Source: Propionispira raffinosivorans DSM 20765 | Lineage (GTDB): Bacteria; Bacillota; Negativicutes; Selenomonadales; Selenomonadaceae | Reading direction: 5' to 3' | DNA: 64,000 nucleotides | Assembly (NCBI RefSeq): GCF_000381065.1 | Contig: NZ_KB905842.1 | Location: 124,001 to 188,000 of the forward strand | In this document: positions 15,705 to 25,342 of the stretch, piece by piece | How the letters are laid out: every line of letters begins with the position of its first letter | Position numbering within the stretch: the stretch's first letter is position 1 | The notes under the pieces: model-generated | Databases searched by the model: none | Seen by the model: only the letters and a program-made list of their open reading frames with translations | Told to the model about the DNA's origin: nothing | Made by a program: the position numbers and the translations under genes

Positions 15705-16826
15705 ATGGAAAAAGAATCAATTCGTATAAAAAAAGTAGTGTTGTTGGCAGGCGCGTTGTCCGCCTATTGGATTGGGTCTGGATTTGCAACAGGACAAGAA
15801 GTTTTGCAATTTTTTACGACAAGCGGGACAAATGGAATTATAGCAGCTTTGATTTTCCTTGTGTTAATGAGTTTCTTATCCTATGGTTTGTATGGAATCG
15901 GTCAAAAAAAGAAATTTGAAAATCCATATGATGTTTTTGAGTATTATTGTGGGAAGTTTTTAGGCTCGATTTATGTATGGTATAGTGTCATACTCGTTTA
16001 TGCAATTTTTGTTGTTATGCTTGCGGGTGGCGGTGCCACAATTGAACAATATTATGGAGTACCAACGTATATCGGGACTGGCGCTATTGCTATTTTGGCA
16101 CTGGGAACAACGCTTTTAGGTGTGGAAAAATTAATAGATATTATCGGTGTTATTGGGCCGATCAAAATTGTTTTTGTGGCGATTGTTGGGATCGCCGGAA
16201 TTGTTACTCTTTTTGGTCAACCAACTTTATTGACAGAAGCAAACACGCTTATGCCAACACTGGGCTTTAAAGCCGCTTCATCGAATTGGGCCTGGTCCGG
16301 TGCGCTTTATGCATTTCTTGCTTTGATGGTCAGTATACCATTTCAAGTTGACTGTGGCGCATCGGCAGCAAATTTAAAAGAAGCAAGAACGGCCGGACTG
16401 GTTGGAACTTTTGCTTTTACAATTGCCATTATCTCTTTGGTTATTGGTGAACTTGTTTATTATGAATTGATTGTTGGGCAGCAGGTTCCTACGTTAGCCA
16501 TTGCAAATCATATCTCACCAATGCTGGGATTGATCTTTTCAGTGCTGATTGTTTTATCAATCTATTCAGCGGTAGCTTCCTTCCTTTTAATGACGGTTCG
16601 GAAATTTGCGGCTGATAAAACGAAGAAATTTAAGATTATTGCAATCGTTCTTACAGCGATCGGTATGTTCTTTGGCGGTATCATTCCATTTGATAAATTA
16701 GTTAATATTTTGTATCCAATAGCCGGATATTCCGCCATTGTGTTTGCTTGTTTCATGCTTTATAAAGAATTGACAGAAAAAACTGTCGTGGAAAAAGAAA
16801 AAGCTACCGTTGAAACGAGTAAATAA
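15705..16826 (+). CDS. YkvI-family membrane transporter
   Basis: A 373-residue membrane protein with about ten helices, homologous to YkvI-type proteins of the LeuT/APC-like fold. The first helix carries WIGSGFATGQE, with the broken-helix Gly residues expected of a substrate-binding TM1. ATG 15705 chosen: AAGGAG lies 9 bases upstream, whereas the in-frame GTG at 15696 overlaps that site. By context it probably imports cysteine or a related thiol amino acid for CyuA; that is inference. A large hairpin and then a terminator follow. Confidence 0.78.
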   Translation: MEKESIRIKKVVLLAGALSAYWIGSGFATGQEVLQFFTTSGTNGIIAALIFLVLMSFLSYGLYGIGQKKKFENPYDVFEYYCGKFLGSIYVWYSVILVYAIFVVMLAGGGATIEQYYGVPTYIGTGAIAILALGTTLLGVEKLIDIIGVIGPIKIVFVAIVGIAGIVTLFGQPTLLTEANTLMPTLGFKAASSNWAWSGALYAFLALMVSIPFQVDCGASAANLKEARTAGLVGTFAFTIAIISLVIGELVYYELIVGQQVPTLAIANHISPMLGLIFSVLIVLSIYSAVASFLLMTVRKFAADKTKKFKIIAIVLTAIGMFFGGIIPFDKLVNILYPIAGYSAIVFACFMLYKELTEKTVVEKEKATVETSK

Positions 16827-16873
16827 TTCATTTCTATGAAAGAACGCATTAAAAAAATTACATCGGCCTATCA

Positions 16874-16920
16874 GGGGGAGAGGGCATCGTTTACTTCCTA
16901 CATAAACGATGTCCTACCCC
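16874..16920 (+). other. Long imperfect hairpin after ykvI-like gene
   Basis: An 11-bp stem (ggcatcgttta 16883-16893 with taaacgatgtc from 16903) extended by ggggag/tacccc outer pairs. No T-run, so probably an mRNA 3'-end stabiliser rather than a terminator; a true terminator follows at 16970. Confidence 0.5.
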
Positions 16921-16969
16921 AGTCTTGACGATTGCCATATAAAATGTTTAATACCATATATATAGGTGC

Positions 16970-17004
16970 AAAAAACCGCTTAAAAATTTTAGGCGGTTTT
17001 TTTG
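16970..17004 (+). terminator. Terminator after ykvI-like gene
   Basis: aaaaaaccgc (16970-16979) pairs with gcggtttttt (16993-17002), followed by further T. Confidence 0.85.
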
Positions 17005-17092
17005 TCTTTGCTATTTGATACTTTATGAATCAAAGACGTTTCAAAGATGTTTTTGCTATATTATTATTAGGTATATAGAGGAGGCAGTTTAT

Positions 17093-18019
17093 ATGAAAGA
17101 GTTAATAAAAAAAGCCATAGTATGCTCATTGGTAGCAGGTTTTTTACAATATGGATTGGGTACGTCTTTGGTCAAGGCTGCATCACATGATGATCAGCAA
17201 TTGCAAAATCAGCAGGATCAGCAGCAACAGGACAAAAAACGTCGCGAAGAGCAGGATCGAAAAAATCCACAACATCAAGGGCAGCAACGACCTGATCAGC
17301 AACGTCAGGATCAACAACGACCTGATCAACAGCACCAAGACCAGCAACGTCAAGATCGACAACGAAATGATCAACAGCATCAGGATCAGCAACGTCAGGA
17401 TCAGCAACGTCAAGATCGACAACGACCTGATCAGCAACGCCAAGACCAGCAGCGCCAAGACCAGCAGCGTCAAGATCAGCAGCGCCGAGATCAGCAACAG
17501 CAAGATCGACAACATCAGCAGCAACAGCAAGATCAGCAGCGCCAGGATCAACAATTCCAGCAGCAACAACAGCACCGAGATCAACAACGCCAGCAACAGC
17601 GGGATCAGCGAAGACATGATTGGTCACAGGATGCTTATCGCAACGATAATTGGCACGGAACATCACGGCAATATAATGAATCGTCACCTTTTAAATGGCA
17701 TGAATCGCGTTCTTCCATGAATGATCGTTTCTCATCAGATTATCGTATGGACCGGATTGATGATGATGCTTGGAATAATCGTTTCCCGGGATTGCATTCT
17801 TATCGCTGGCATGATAGTGATCGTTATAACCAAGGCGATTTTTGGTATCGTGGGGTACGTGTACGCGATGCTGTTTTATTCTATGATGATTCGGATGAAT
17901 TGGTTGGCACAGGTTTTATGTTTAATAATGAGTTTGTGTTCATCAGGGATGACCAAGAAGTATATCAACGTAATGACTCTTTGCTATTGAGAACGATCAG
18001 CCTGTTGCTAAAGCTTTAA
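17093..18019 (+). CDS. Secreted Gln-rich pentapeptide-repeat protein
   Basis: A 308-residue exported protein. ATG 17093 is chosen after a strong AGGAGG site. Signal peptide about 1-29 (cleavage after VKA), then a very hydrophilic region (33-195). Residues 63-142 are sixteen uninterrupted five-residue units of the form D-Q-Q-R-Q, encoded by a 15-bp minisatellite. The C-terminal 110 residues are non-repetitive, rich in Asp, Tyr, Trp and Arg (e.g. WYRGVRVRDAVLFYDD), and may form a folded domain. I do not recognise a characterised family. No LPxTG or membrane anchor. It is flanked by terminators, so it is a single-gene unit. Confidence 0.75.
   Translation: MKELIKKAIVCSLVAGFLQYGLGTSLVKAASHDDQQLQNQQDQQQQDKKRREEQDRKNPQHQGQQRPDQQRQDQQRPDQQHQDQQRQDRQRNDQQHQDQQRQDQQRQDRQRPDQQRQDQQRQDQQRQDQQRRDQQQQDRQHQQQQQDQQRQDQQFQQQQQHRDQQRQQQRDQRRHDWSQDAYRNDNWHGTSRQYNESSPFKWHESRSSMNDRFSSDYRMDRIDDDAWNNRFPGLHSYRWHDSDRYNQGDFWYRGVRVRDAVLFYDDSDELVGTGFMFNNEFVFIRDDQEVYQRNDSLLLRTISLLLKL
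17279..17560 (+). repeat. 15-bp coding minisatellite
   Basis: Tandem units of the type cagcaacgtcaagat, each encoding Q-Q-R-Q-D in register. Sixteen consecutive units occupy 17279-17518, then a short Gln insertion and two more units to 17560. Units differ mainly at synonymous positions, with P, H, N or R replacing one Gln in some. Likely copy-number variable between strains. Confidence 0.85.
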
Positions 18020-18127
18020 TCTTCATAAAGGCTATCAATATATATGCATAATAGCATGCTTGTTTTTGTATATTCGTATTTTTAAAACTCACATGCAGTC
18101 TAATTTGATTTTTTTCGTAAAATTTGC

Positions 18128-18169
18128 TAGCTTATGATATATTAGTAGTAAATATCATAAGCTACTTTT
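18128..18169 (+). terminator. Probable terminator upstream of the helicase gene
   Basis: 13-bp perfect stem (tagcttatgatat 18128-18140, atatcataagcta 18152-18164) followed by CTTTTTA. It ends 38 bp before the next start, so it could instead act as an operator or leader structure of the helicase gene. Confidence 0.55.
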
Positions 18170-18206
18170 TATGGGAAAATCAAATTAAAGGAATCGAGAG
18201 GAAAAG

Positions 18207-20804
18207 ATGTCGGATATACAATTGGTGCGAAATGAAAAACAGCTTCAAGTGATTGAGGAATTGAATCGTAATATTCTATTGACTGCTGGTGCGGGAACAG
18301 GGAAAACAGATACCTTATCGGATCGGGTAGCCTATATTATCGATCAGGGGCAAGCGATACCAGAAGAGATTTTATGTATGACTTTTACGAATAAAGCTTG
18401 TCTTGAATTAAAAGAGCGAATTATTTCGGCTGTTAAAGAAAAAGGTTTGTTTGTTACTGTGAAAACATTCCATAGTTTTTGTTATGATGTCGTAAAAACG
18501 GAAGCAAAAAAAAATTCGGATTTGTTTACGGATTTCATTATTTTTGATGAAGATGATTGTAAAGAACTAGTGAGAGCTGTCAGCCCATATCGGGGGCTTG
18601 CGAGTTCTTTACAAAATTTTGTGAATCTAGTGAAACAGTATCGGGCTATTTATGATATCTATTCAGAAAGTTCTTTACGTGATTATGGACTGGTTATAGA
18701 TCGGTTATTCGCTGAAAAAGAAGTTGTGCTGAATGGAGTGTGCCGAAGGTCTGATTATTCGACGGATCAAGTCATGCAGGAAGTGATGCAAAAGAATGGG
18801 GCTTCTTTTATTGAAGTATATAATCAGCAGCTGAAGGATATGCATGGTTTGGATTTTAATGATTTGACAACCAATGTATACCAGCTATTTAAAGATGTAA
18901 ATGTTCGCGATACTTGGCGGGGGAAATATAAGTATATTAATATAGATGAAATGCAAGATACAAGCGAGGTCGAGTATAAGATTTTATCACAGTTATTTAC
19001 AGGCAATAATATTTTGCTTTGCGGTGATTATTTCCAGACAATCTACGAATGGCGAGGTTCAAGGCCGGCTTCTATTTTACCGCGTTATATTGAAGAATTT
19101 CAGCCGCTTACAATTGCTTTTGAAGAAAATTATCGTTCTACAAATATGCTGCTCAATGCATCATACTCCTGTTTACAAAACATGTTTGGTGAACAAGTGC
19201 AAATGCTCTATCCAAAGGAAATTAAGTCGGCGGCTAAAACGGTCGGTGAAAAAATCATAGTGAAGCAGGCGGAAACAATCGAACTGGAGGCACGCTGGAT
19301 CTTTGGTGAAATTAAAAAATTAAAATTGGAAGATATTTCTAGAGCCTGTATCCTTACTAGAAATAATGGCTATAATCAAGAATTGAGTCATTATTTTACG
19401 GCACTTAATGATAAACAACCACTGGCGGAACGATTGGATTTTATTTTAGTGGATGAGTTTAAGTTTTTCCGCAGGCAGGAAATTAAGGACGTGCTGTCTT
19501 TCTTGAAACTAATTGTCAATCGAAATGATGTGACAAGTCTTAAACGTATTTTGAAACGGTTTGCCAGTGGCATTGGTGAGAAGACAATTGAAACGATCGA
19601 GTCGACTGAATTTAGGGAGGCGGGCGTGAAGTTAACCGATTTTATTGACCCGAAAACGCAAGTTGATTGGGATTCATTCTATTGCTTGTTGACGGAATTG
19701 GATAAAGGGAATATCGTTGTTTTTGATGTTGAAAGTACGGGAATCAATACAACAGAAGATGAGATCATCCAAATTGCGGCGGTACGCTTGGATCGTTATG
19801 GTAAGGTTCAGGCGAAATTTGATCGCTTGCTGCAAACTACGAAACCCGTAGGAAATTCTTATTTTGTACATGGATTTTCTGATGAAATTTTAGCAGAAAA
19901 AGGCGAAGATCCGGTTGCGGTGTTGAAAGACTTTTTGTCATTTTCAAATGGAGCGGTGATTGTGGGGCATAATGTTAACTATGATATCAGTATTCTTACC
20001 AGCCAATTGAGTCGATTTAACTTAGAACACCCGAAGTTTTTGGCTTCTTATGATACGCTCGATATCTTTAGAAGATTTTATCCTAATTTAGCAAATCACA
20101 AGCTTGCTTTTTTGAGTGAGCATTTTGCGCTGTACAACAAACCAACACATAATGCGTTTGATGATATATTGGCTACGGCTGATTTACTGCTCTTGGCAAT
20201 CGAAAAGAATATTCGGCCAACAGCAATGGTCCGTATGGCTTATATCGAAAAATATCTAAAACAATTCAGTTCTATGGCAGATATTATAGGAAAGCTGACT
20301 TCACAAAGTTATCAGAGCAGACCTTGCGAATTGCTTGCTGAAATCGTAAAGGCGGCTCAGATCAAAGAGTTTTATGAAAAAAATGGCGAAGAGCAGAGAA
20401 TTATTCGCATTCGCGAATTTTATTTAATTGCGAAAGACTATGATGATTTGAGACTGAATCCACGTGATGCTTTATTTGAGCTTTTAAAAATGACGGCTTT
20501 ATCCAATAGTGAAATGGATCGTATTTTGGTGAAACGACCGAGAATACCAATTATTACGGTTCATCAAGCCAAAGGTACGGAATTTGATTATGAATTTTTA
20601 GCAGGCATGCAGGACAATACCTTTCCCTCTTATCAGGCACTGAAAAACGGGAATCTTGAAGAAGAAAAACGATTGTTTTATGTTGCAATCACCAGGGCGA
20701 AAAAGAAACTTTATATAAGTTCAAGCAAGAAGGTAAAAGGCAGAATGCAGGCCGTTAGTCAATTTATAAAAAACATTCCGGCAAAGTTTATCGAAGTCGT
20801 TTAA
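18207..20804 (+). CDS. UvrD/Rep-type helicase with inserted DnaQ-like 3'-5' exonuclease domain
   Basis: An 865-residue superfamily 1A helicase: Walker A GAGTGKT (about 28-34), Walker B INIDEMQD (about 245-252), motif IV-like YRSTN, motif V HQAKGTEFDYE (about 785) and motif VI YVAITRAKKKL (about 825). Between motifs IV and V sits a complete DEDDh exonuclease domain: Exo I VFDVESTG (about 505-512), Exo II GHNVNYD (about 587-593), Exo III HNAFDDILAT (about 647-656). All catalytic acidic residues and the His are present. It likely unwinds and trims DNA ends in repair. Single-gene unit, no AddB/RecB partners nearby. Confidence 0.9.
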   Translation: MSDIQLVRNEKQLQVIEELNRNILLTAGAGTGKTDTLSDRVAYIIDQGQAIPEEILCMTFTNKACLELKERIISAVKEKGLFVTVKTFHSFCYDVVKTEAKKNSDLFTDFIIFDEDDCKELVRAVSPYRGLASSLQNFVNLVKQYRAIYDIYSESSLRDYGLVIDRLFAEKEVVLNGVCRRSDYSTDQVMQEVMQKNGASFIEVYNQQLKDMHGLDFNDLTTNVYQLFKDVNVRDTWRGKYKYINIDEMQDTSEVEYKILSQLFTGNNILLCGDYFQTIYEWRGSRPASILPRYIEEFQPLTIAFEENYRSTNMLLNASYSCLQNMFGEQVQMLYPKEIKSAAKTVGEKIIVKQAETIELEARWIFGEIKKLKLEDISRACILTRNNGYNQELSHYFTALNDKQPLAERLDFILVDEFKFFRRQEIKDVLSFLKLIVNRNDVTSLKRILKRFASGIGEKTIETIESTEFREAGVKLTDFIDPKTQVDWDSFYCLLTELDKGNIVVFDVESTGINTTEDEIIQIAAVRLDRYGKVQAKFDRLLQTTKPVGNSYFVHGFSDEILAEKGEDPVAVLKDFLSFSNGAVIVGHNVNYDISILTSQLSRFNLEHPKFLASYDTLDIFRRFYPNLANHKLAFLSEHFALYNKPTHNAFDDILATADLLLLAIEKNIRPTAMVRMAYIEKYLKQFSSMADIIGKLTSQSYQSRPCELLAEIVKAAQIKEFYEKNGEEQRIIRIREFYLIAKDYDDLRLNPRDALFELLKMTALSNSEMDRILVKRPRIPIITVHQAKGTEFDYEFLAGMQDNTFPSYQALKNGNLEEEKRLFYVAITRAKKKLYISSSKKVKGRMQAVSQFIKNIPAKFIEVV

Positions 20805-20839
20805 GGATGTTTGTTGGCAATCGTTATTTTTGCAAGAAA

Positions 20840-20892
20840 AAAGAGGCCGTATGATAGAGAAAAATCTTCATCATACGGCTTCTTTAATTTTA
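20840..20892. terminator. Bidirectional terminator between helicase and chemoreceptor genes
   Basis: About 14-bp stem (aagaggccgtatga ending 20854, tcatacggcttctt from 20871) with A-rich and T-rich flanks on both sides. Confidence 0.8.
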
Positions 20893-20988
20893 AATTTATT
20901 ATAAATGGCGAAATCTTTCTAACCGATTCTTGTAGGAGAAAAACCATGGTCAGTGGTATTTCGGTAGATTGATTTGCCAGTGTTTTAT

Positions 20989-22704
20989 TTATACTTTAAA
21001 TTTTTCTACGGAATGACGTAGTGTCATTGCTAAATTTGCCAAAGCTTGACTTGAGGAGGCGATTTCTTCCATGGAAGCGGACTGTTCTTGTGTGGCAGCC
21101 GATACGGTTTGTGTTTCTCCCGCTGCATTCCGGCTCGTTTCGTCGATTTGTTTTACGGAGTCAACGATTTTTTGACTGCCAGCGGACATGTTTTGAATTT
21201 GAACAGACATGGTTTTGATTTGATCGGATACTTGAGAGATTTTATCGGTGATTTCTTCAAATGCTTTGCCTGAACGATTGACAACTTCCGTACCCGATTT
21301 TACTTCTTTGGTACCTTCGGTCATGGCGAGTACAGCTTTGTCTGTTTCAGCTTGAATCTGGCCGATAAGCCCGGCGATTTGCTTGGCAGCTTCTTGTGAT
21401 TGTTCGGCCAGTTTGCGGACTTCTTCTGCCACAACAGCAAACCCACGACCTTGTTCACCGGCACGGGCAGCTTCAATTGCTGCATTTAAAGCCAACAAAT
21501 TTGTTTGTCCGGCAATCCCGGATATCGTATCGATGATTTGACCAATTTCTTTCGAACGTTCACCGAGTGTTGCAACGACTTGAGCAGATGAGTTTACCGT
21601 TTTTTCGATGGCGTTCATTTGATATACAGCCTGACTTACACTGGTATTTCCTTCCACTGCTTTTGCCGATGCCTGATTAGATTGTTCGACAACTCGATCG
21701 GCATTGGCGGAAATGCCCTGAATGGTATTTGTCATTTCGTCCACAATTGCCGATGTGGAGTGCGCAGTGGTAAGCTGCTGTTCCATACCTTGCGCTACAC
21801 CTGTAATGGCTTGTGCGACTTGTGTGGAGGCTTGAGCGGACTGCTCAGCACTGGCAGTCAGCTGTTCAGAGGAGGCTGCTACTTGTTCAGCCGAGTCGGT
21901 AACATTTTTCATTAAAGTACGGATATGATCACGCATTTTGATGAGGGTATCGGACAAACGACCAAATTCATCCTTTTGATTGATAGTTTTTATACTTTTC
22001 TGGAAATCTCCCGTTGCTAATTTTTCGCAGAAGGCAACCATAGTATTTAATGGACCAGTAATTCCTTTGGTGATGATTGATCCTGTAATTGCAAGTAAAA
22101 TGAAAGCAAGTAGAATGATTATAAACATTATTTTTGCCGCTTCAGTAAAGTTGTCATGATTATCCTGATTCATTTTATCGGACAAGGCAGTAAAGTAATC
22201 CATAAGTTCACGTAAACTGCCAGTGAGGTTTTTGGTTAAGGGTTCTACTTCTTTGGTATAGACCGTATAGGCTTCGGTGTTTTTCTTTTCCGAAGCTAAC
22301 TGCACGACTTTATTTCTTGCTGCTTGCTGCTTGGCAAATGCAGTTTTTACATTTTCTGATAATTGTTTACCTTCGGCATTAGGCGATACTTTTTCGATAT
22401 GATCTAGTGCTTCAGTTATTTTTTGAGAGCGGCTGTCAAGATCTTTCAGCAAAGCTTTTTTCTTTGTATCGTCTTGCGTTACCATGAGTTCCATAATAGA
22501 GGCTAGAGATCCTCTTACATTCGTTGCACATTCATTTACTTCTTTAACAGGAAGTAATCTTTCATTATACATGGTATTCATTTTTTGATCGGAATCATTT
22601 AAATAATGATAGCCAGTATAACCAATGATACTCATGCAAAAAATGCTGAAGCAAAGTAATGAAATTAATTTTGTACGGACGTTGATATTTTTTATGAAAT
22701 CCAA
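20989..22704 (-). CDS. Methyl-accepting chemotaxis protein with four-helix-bundle sensor
   Basis: A 571-residue chemoreceptor. The TTG at 22704 is taken as start because AAGGAG lies 9 bases upstream and because it yields [13 protein letters not shown], the usual receptor N-terminus; a longer frame from 22761 would overlap the transporter gene. Layout: TM1, periplasmic four-helix bundle (about 30-170), TM2 (about 193-213), HAMP, long signalling coil with [19 protein letters not shown] tip. It is 40 bp behind the MatC-like carrier on the same strand, so it may sense the substrate of that carrier. Confidence 0.9.
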   Translation of the reverse strand: MDFIKNINVRTKLISLLCFSIFCMSIIGYTGYHYLNDSDQKMNTMYNERLLPVKEVNECATNVRGSLASIMELMVTQDDTKKKALLKDLDSRSQKITEALDHIEKVSPNAEGKQLSENVKTAFAKQQAARNKVVQLASEKKNTEAYTVYTKEVEPLTKNLTGSLRELMDYFTALSDKMNQDNHDNFTEAAKIMFIIILLAFILLAITGSIITKGITGPLNTMVAFCEKLATGDFQKSIKTINQKDEFGRLSDTLIKMRDHIRTLMKNVTDSAEQVAASSEQLTASAEQSAQASTQVAQAITGVAQGMEQQLTTAHSTSAIVDEMTNTIQGISANADRVVEQSNQASAKAVEGNTSVSQAVYQMNAIEKTVNSSAQVVATLGERSKEIGQIIDTISGIAGQTNLLALNAAIEAARAGEQGRGFAVVAEEVRKLAEQSQEAAKQIAGLIGQIQAETDKAVLAMTEGTKEVKSGTEVVNRSGKAFEEITDKISQVSDQIKTMSVQIQNMSAGSQKIVDSVKQIDETSRNAAGETQTVSAATQEQSASMEEIASSSQALANLAMTLRHSVEKFKV

Positions 22705-22744
22705 GATAAAACGCTCCTTATAATATTGATTTTCTAGAGTGGGG

Positions 22745-24040
22745 TTATTGATAAATGGCAAAGATGATAATGCTGCCGACGACTGATGCAGTTAAACAAA
22801 GCGGAACCGCGCGAAATAATAACTTGGGGAATAAATCCGTGCGATCTTCATCACTTGAGCAAGAGCCTAAAACAAGGCTTCCACCCGATGAAAATGGAGA
22901 AATAGCGGTAGCTTGAGCACCGATTACGACACAAACAAATAAAATGATTGCCGGAATCTCGCTGGCAGCAGCAATTGAAGGGATGATTGGAAATAAAGCG
23001 GGACATACAACACCCAGGGTACTGCTGAAAAAAGACATGATGCCGCCAACCAGGCATAATGCAATCGGTATCAATAATGTAGGGATGTTTGAGCCGATCC
23101 AGCCAGCTAAAAGAGTTATCGTACCAGCTTTAATAGCAACGGAAATCAGCATGCCTACGCCACAGATCATAATCAGTGTATTCCAGGGAACCTTGGCAAT
23201 GACTTGTTTTTCATCGGCTAATTTGAGTAAGAGAGCAATGGTAGAAAATGCAATGGATAATAAACCAATATCGATTTTTGCGTTCATAAAGGCAATTGTC
23301 TGATTTTGCGGGGATAAAATATGCAAAACTGGAAAAACGACAGCAATTAAAATCATTAGGGCAATTAACCAAAGTGTTGTTTTTTGTTTTTGATCAAAAG
23401 GATCTGGCAAGTCGATTTGCAGATTACTTAAAGCTTTTGCCTGATTGGTAAAAAATAATAGACAGGCAATCACAATAAGGGGGATGATCAAGGTCGTTAT
23501 AAAAATAGTGGTCGTATAAACAAGCGACAGATCTTTGACACCAGCTGATTCGATAAGTGTCTTGAAGATGATACCACTTTGACTGGTCATGAAATTTGCT
23601 CCAGCCAAAGCACCGTAATTGACGGCAATCGCACCTAGTAAGGGATGCAAACCGGTTTTTTTACATAAGATCAAAGTGAGTGGTGCCATTAAGGCCATCA
23701 CTGTGAAAAAACCGGCACCAAGTGCCGCTAAGATCGTTGATGCAAAAAAAATCGCAAATGGCAGCATCTGTGGGAAATTTCTACAACCATATAATAGCTG
23801 GGTAGATAATTTTTCGAGTGTTCCATTCACCAGTGCAAAATTATAAAATAAAGATACAGCAAAAATAATGAAAAAAATGTTAAGCGGCCACATGGCAATG
23901 ATTTCACCAGCTTTTAAATTTAAGATGAAACAGCCAATGAAATAAGAAAAGAAGATAGCAAAAAATCCTGTATTGATTTTAGTTTTATATCCTAAAAAAA
24001 TTGAAATGGCGATAGCTAATACGACAATTAAACTAATCAT
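22745..24040 (-). CDS. MatC-like dicarboxylate/malonate carrier
   Basis: A 431-residue membrane protein with 11-12 helices of the ion-transporter superfamily, matching the dicarboxylate carrier MatC/CitM-type architecture (N-terminal MatC_N-like half with [14 protein letters not shown]-terminal repeat with [14 protein letters not shown]). Likely imports or exchanges malonate or another dicarboxylate. GGAGG site 7 bases before ATG. Forms a - strand unit with the DUF6282 hydrolase (36 bp upstream) and the chemoreceptor (downstream). Confidence 0.72.
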   Translation of the reverse strand: MISLIVVLAIAISIFLGYKTKINTGFFAIFFSYFIGCFILNLKAGEIIAMWPLNIFFIIFAVSLFYNFALVNGTLEKLSTQLLYGCRNFPQMLPFAIFFASTILAALGAGFFTVMALMAPLTLILCKKTGLHPLLGAIAVNYGALAGANFMTSQSGIIFKTLIESAGVKDLSLVYTTTIFITTLIIPLIVIACLLFFTNQAKALSNLQIDLPDPFDQKQKTTLWLIALMILIAVVFPVLHILSPQNQTIAFMNAKIDIGLLSIAFSTIALLLKLADEKQVIAKVPWNTLIMICGVGMLISVAIKAGTITLLAGWIGSNIPTLLIPIALCLVGGIMSFFSSTLGVVCPALFPIIPSIAAASEIPAIILFVCVVIGAQATAISPFSSGGSLVLGSCSSDEDRTDLFPKLLFRAVPLCLTASVVGSIIIFAIYQ

Positions 24041-24075
24041 GCAAATCCTCCAAGTATCATACTTTTTTATTTTTT

Positions 24076-24927
24076 TTATAATCCTAATAACATAGACGGA
24101 ATGGCTTTTGTCATGATGTCAAGCTGCTGCTGGGTTATCCCATGGTCGACAAGATATTGCAAATACTCCTGAAGTGCTAATTCCCAATGTGGATTTTCGA
24201 CTTGCCCGCCATCCGTTGATATGAGTACATGTTCACAACCAACTGCTTTTATGATTGCAAGATTGTCAGCGAGGTTGCTGCGGTAGACACCATGCCCCAT
24301 AGGCTGTGCATAACAACGTTCAAGGTATACACCGTAATCTCTGGTGTAGCGTATTTGATCATTTTTGGGCACACCAACTACCCAAAATTCAGGATGGGTT
24401 ACGACGATTTTTCGAAGGCCCATTTCTTTTGCTTGTTTAATGATGGGTTCAATTTCGTGTGGAGCTAAATGGCCCGTGCCCAAAACGGCATCATATTCTT
24501 TCATTAGGCTGAATATATCTTCCAGCGGCTTTACGATGCGATTGTTTTCCAAGCATTGGATCCCACCGGATTTGCCGTATTTTTGTAGATGATTCGCAGC
24601 GTGTGTGGTAGGCAGCCAGACTACTTTTGCCCCCATTTTTAGGGCGCTTTCAACAGCAACTGGATTTAAGCCGCCGATATCATAGTTCAGGGTAATACTG
24701 CCAAACATGGTGAAGTTATTTGTTTGTTTATGTACCAATTCATTGTGCTTATTCACAAGAAAGGCTCGGTTCATGGTTGTTCCATGATGTGATTTCAACA
24801 CGATGGCTCGTGCACCAGCTTGAATTCCGGCTTCCATTAATTCAAAATCATCATAGGCTCTTTCACGAATATCTGGTGCGGAATGTACGTGCATGTCAAT
24901 AATACCTTGCAAAGAAATAGTACTCAT
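24076..24927 (-). CDS. DUF6282-family metal-dependent hydrolase
   Basis: A 283-residue amidohydrolase/PHP-like protein of the DUF6282 family. The N-terminal IDMHVHSAPD is a metal-binding HxH strand, with further His in KSHHGTT, GTGHLAPHE and VTHPEFW and a terminal STDGG Asp motif, all consistent with a TIM-barrel metal hydrolase. Substrate unknown. First gene of the - strand unit with the MatC-like carrier, so a transported carboxylate, amide or lactone is the likely substrate type. AAGGAGC site before ATG. Confidence 0.78.
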   Translation of the reverse strand: MSTISLQGIIDMHVHSAPDIRERAYDDFELMEAGIQAGARAIVLKSHHGTTMNRAFLVNKHNELVHKQTNNFTMFGSITLNYDIGGLNPVAVESALKMGAKVVWLPTTHAANHLQKYGKSGGIQCLENNRIVKPLEDIFSLMKEYDAVLGTGHLAPHEIEPIIKQAKEMGLRKIVVTHPEFWVVGVPKNDQIRYTRDYGVYLERCYAQPMGHGVYRSNLADNLAIIKAVGCEHVLISTDGGQVENPHWELALQEYLQYLVDHGITQQQLDIMTKAIPSMLLGL

Positions 24928-25012
24928 GTAAATGTGCTCCTTATTATCTTCGTTTCGTTGCTATGTGTTATAAAGACTTAATGGTAAAATAAAACAAAAG
25001 TCCTAACCCATA

Positions 25013-25030
25013 ATAGGTATAAATACCTAT
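25013..25030. promoter_or_regulatory. Palindrome in the LysR/DUF6282 divergent region
   Basis: Perfect palindrome ataggtat-aa-atacctat in the 415-bp divergent spacer, about 85 bp before the DUF6282 start. A second inverted repeat tatagc/gctata lies at 25271-25287, about 55 bp before the LysR start. These are candidate LysR recognition and autoregulatory sites. No gene was seen in the rest of the spacer. Confidence 0.55.
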
Positions 25031-25342
25031 GGTTATACTGTTTTGGTTAATCTGATAATTTTTAATTTTCCAAACCAAAAATTGATTTGAGTGTAGATAA
25101 TCTGTTTTTTTTTTGTTCAAAAATCATGATATTTAGCATTGTTATGCCGATTTTGAATCTTAGTTTAAAACATACATAAAAATAGGTTAATTGGAACTAT
25201 TGTTTATATTTATAAGATCATTATATAATAGGCATATGGTCTACTCAATTACTTATTCTTTTATGCCCCGTATAGCTTTTGGCTATATAGGTATTATTGT
25301 AGACAGGCGAAACGTAATTTTAAATAAGGAAGATGAAGTGTA

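Noticed and set aside
17279..17560. Possible CRISPR-like array
   Set aside because: The repeats are 15 bp, directly contiguous and coding in register; there are no spacers and no cas genes.
17172..17687. Long open frames on the - strand and in the other + frame across the Gln-rich gene (including a Leu/Ile-rich 144-residue frame)
   Set aside because: They are produced by the 15-bp repeat, which lacks stop codons in several frames. They have no ribosome sites and low-complexity translations.
22705..22761. Longer N-terminus of the chemoreceptor overlapping the MatC-like gene
   Set aside because: The added 19 residues are unlike receptor N-termini and a TTG with AAGGAG at proper distance lies at 22704.
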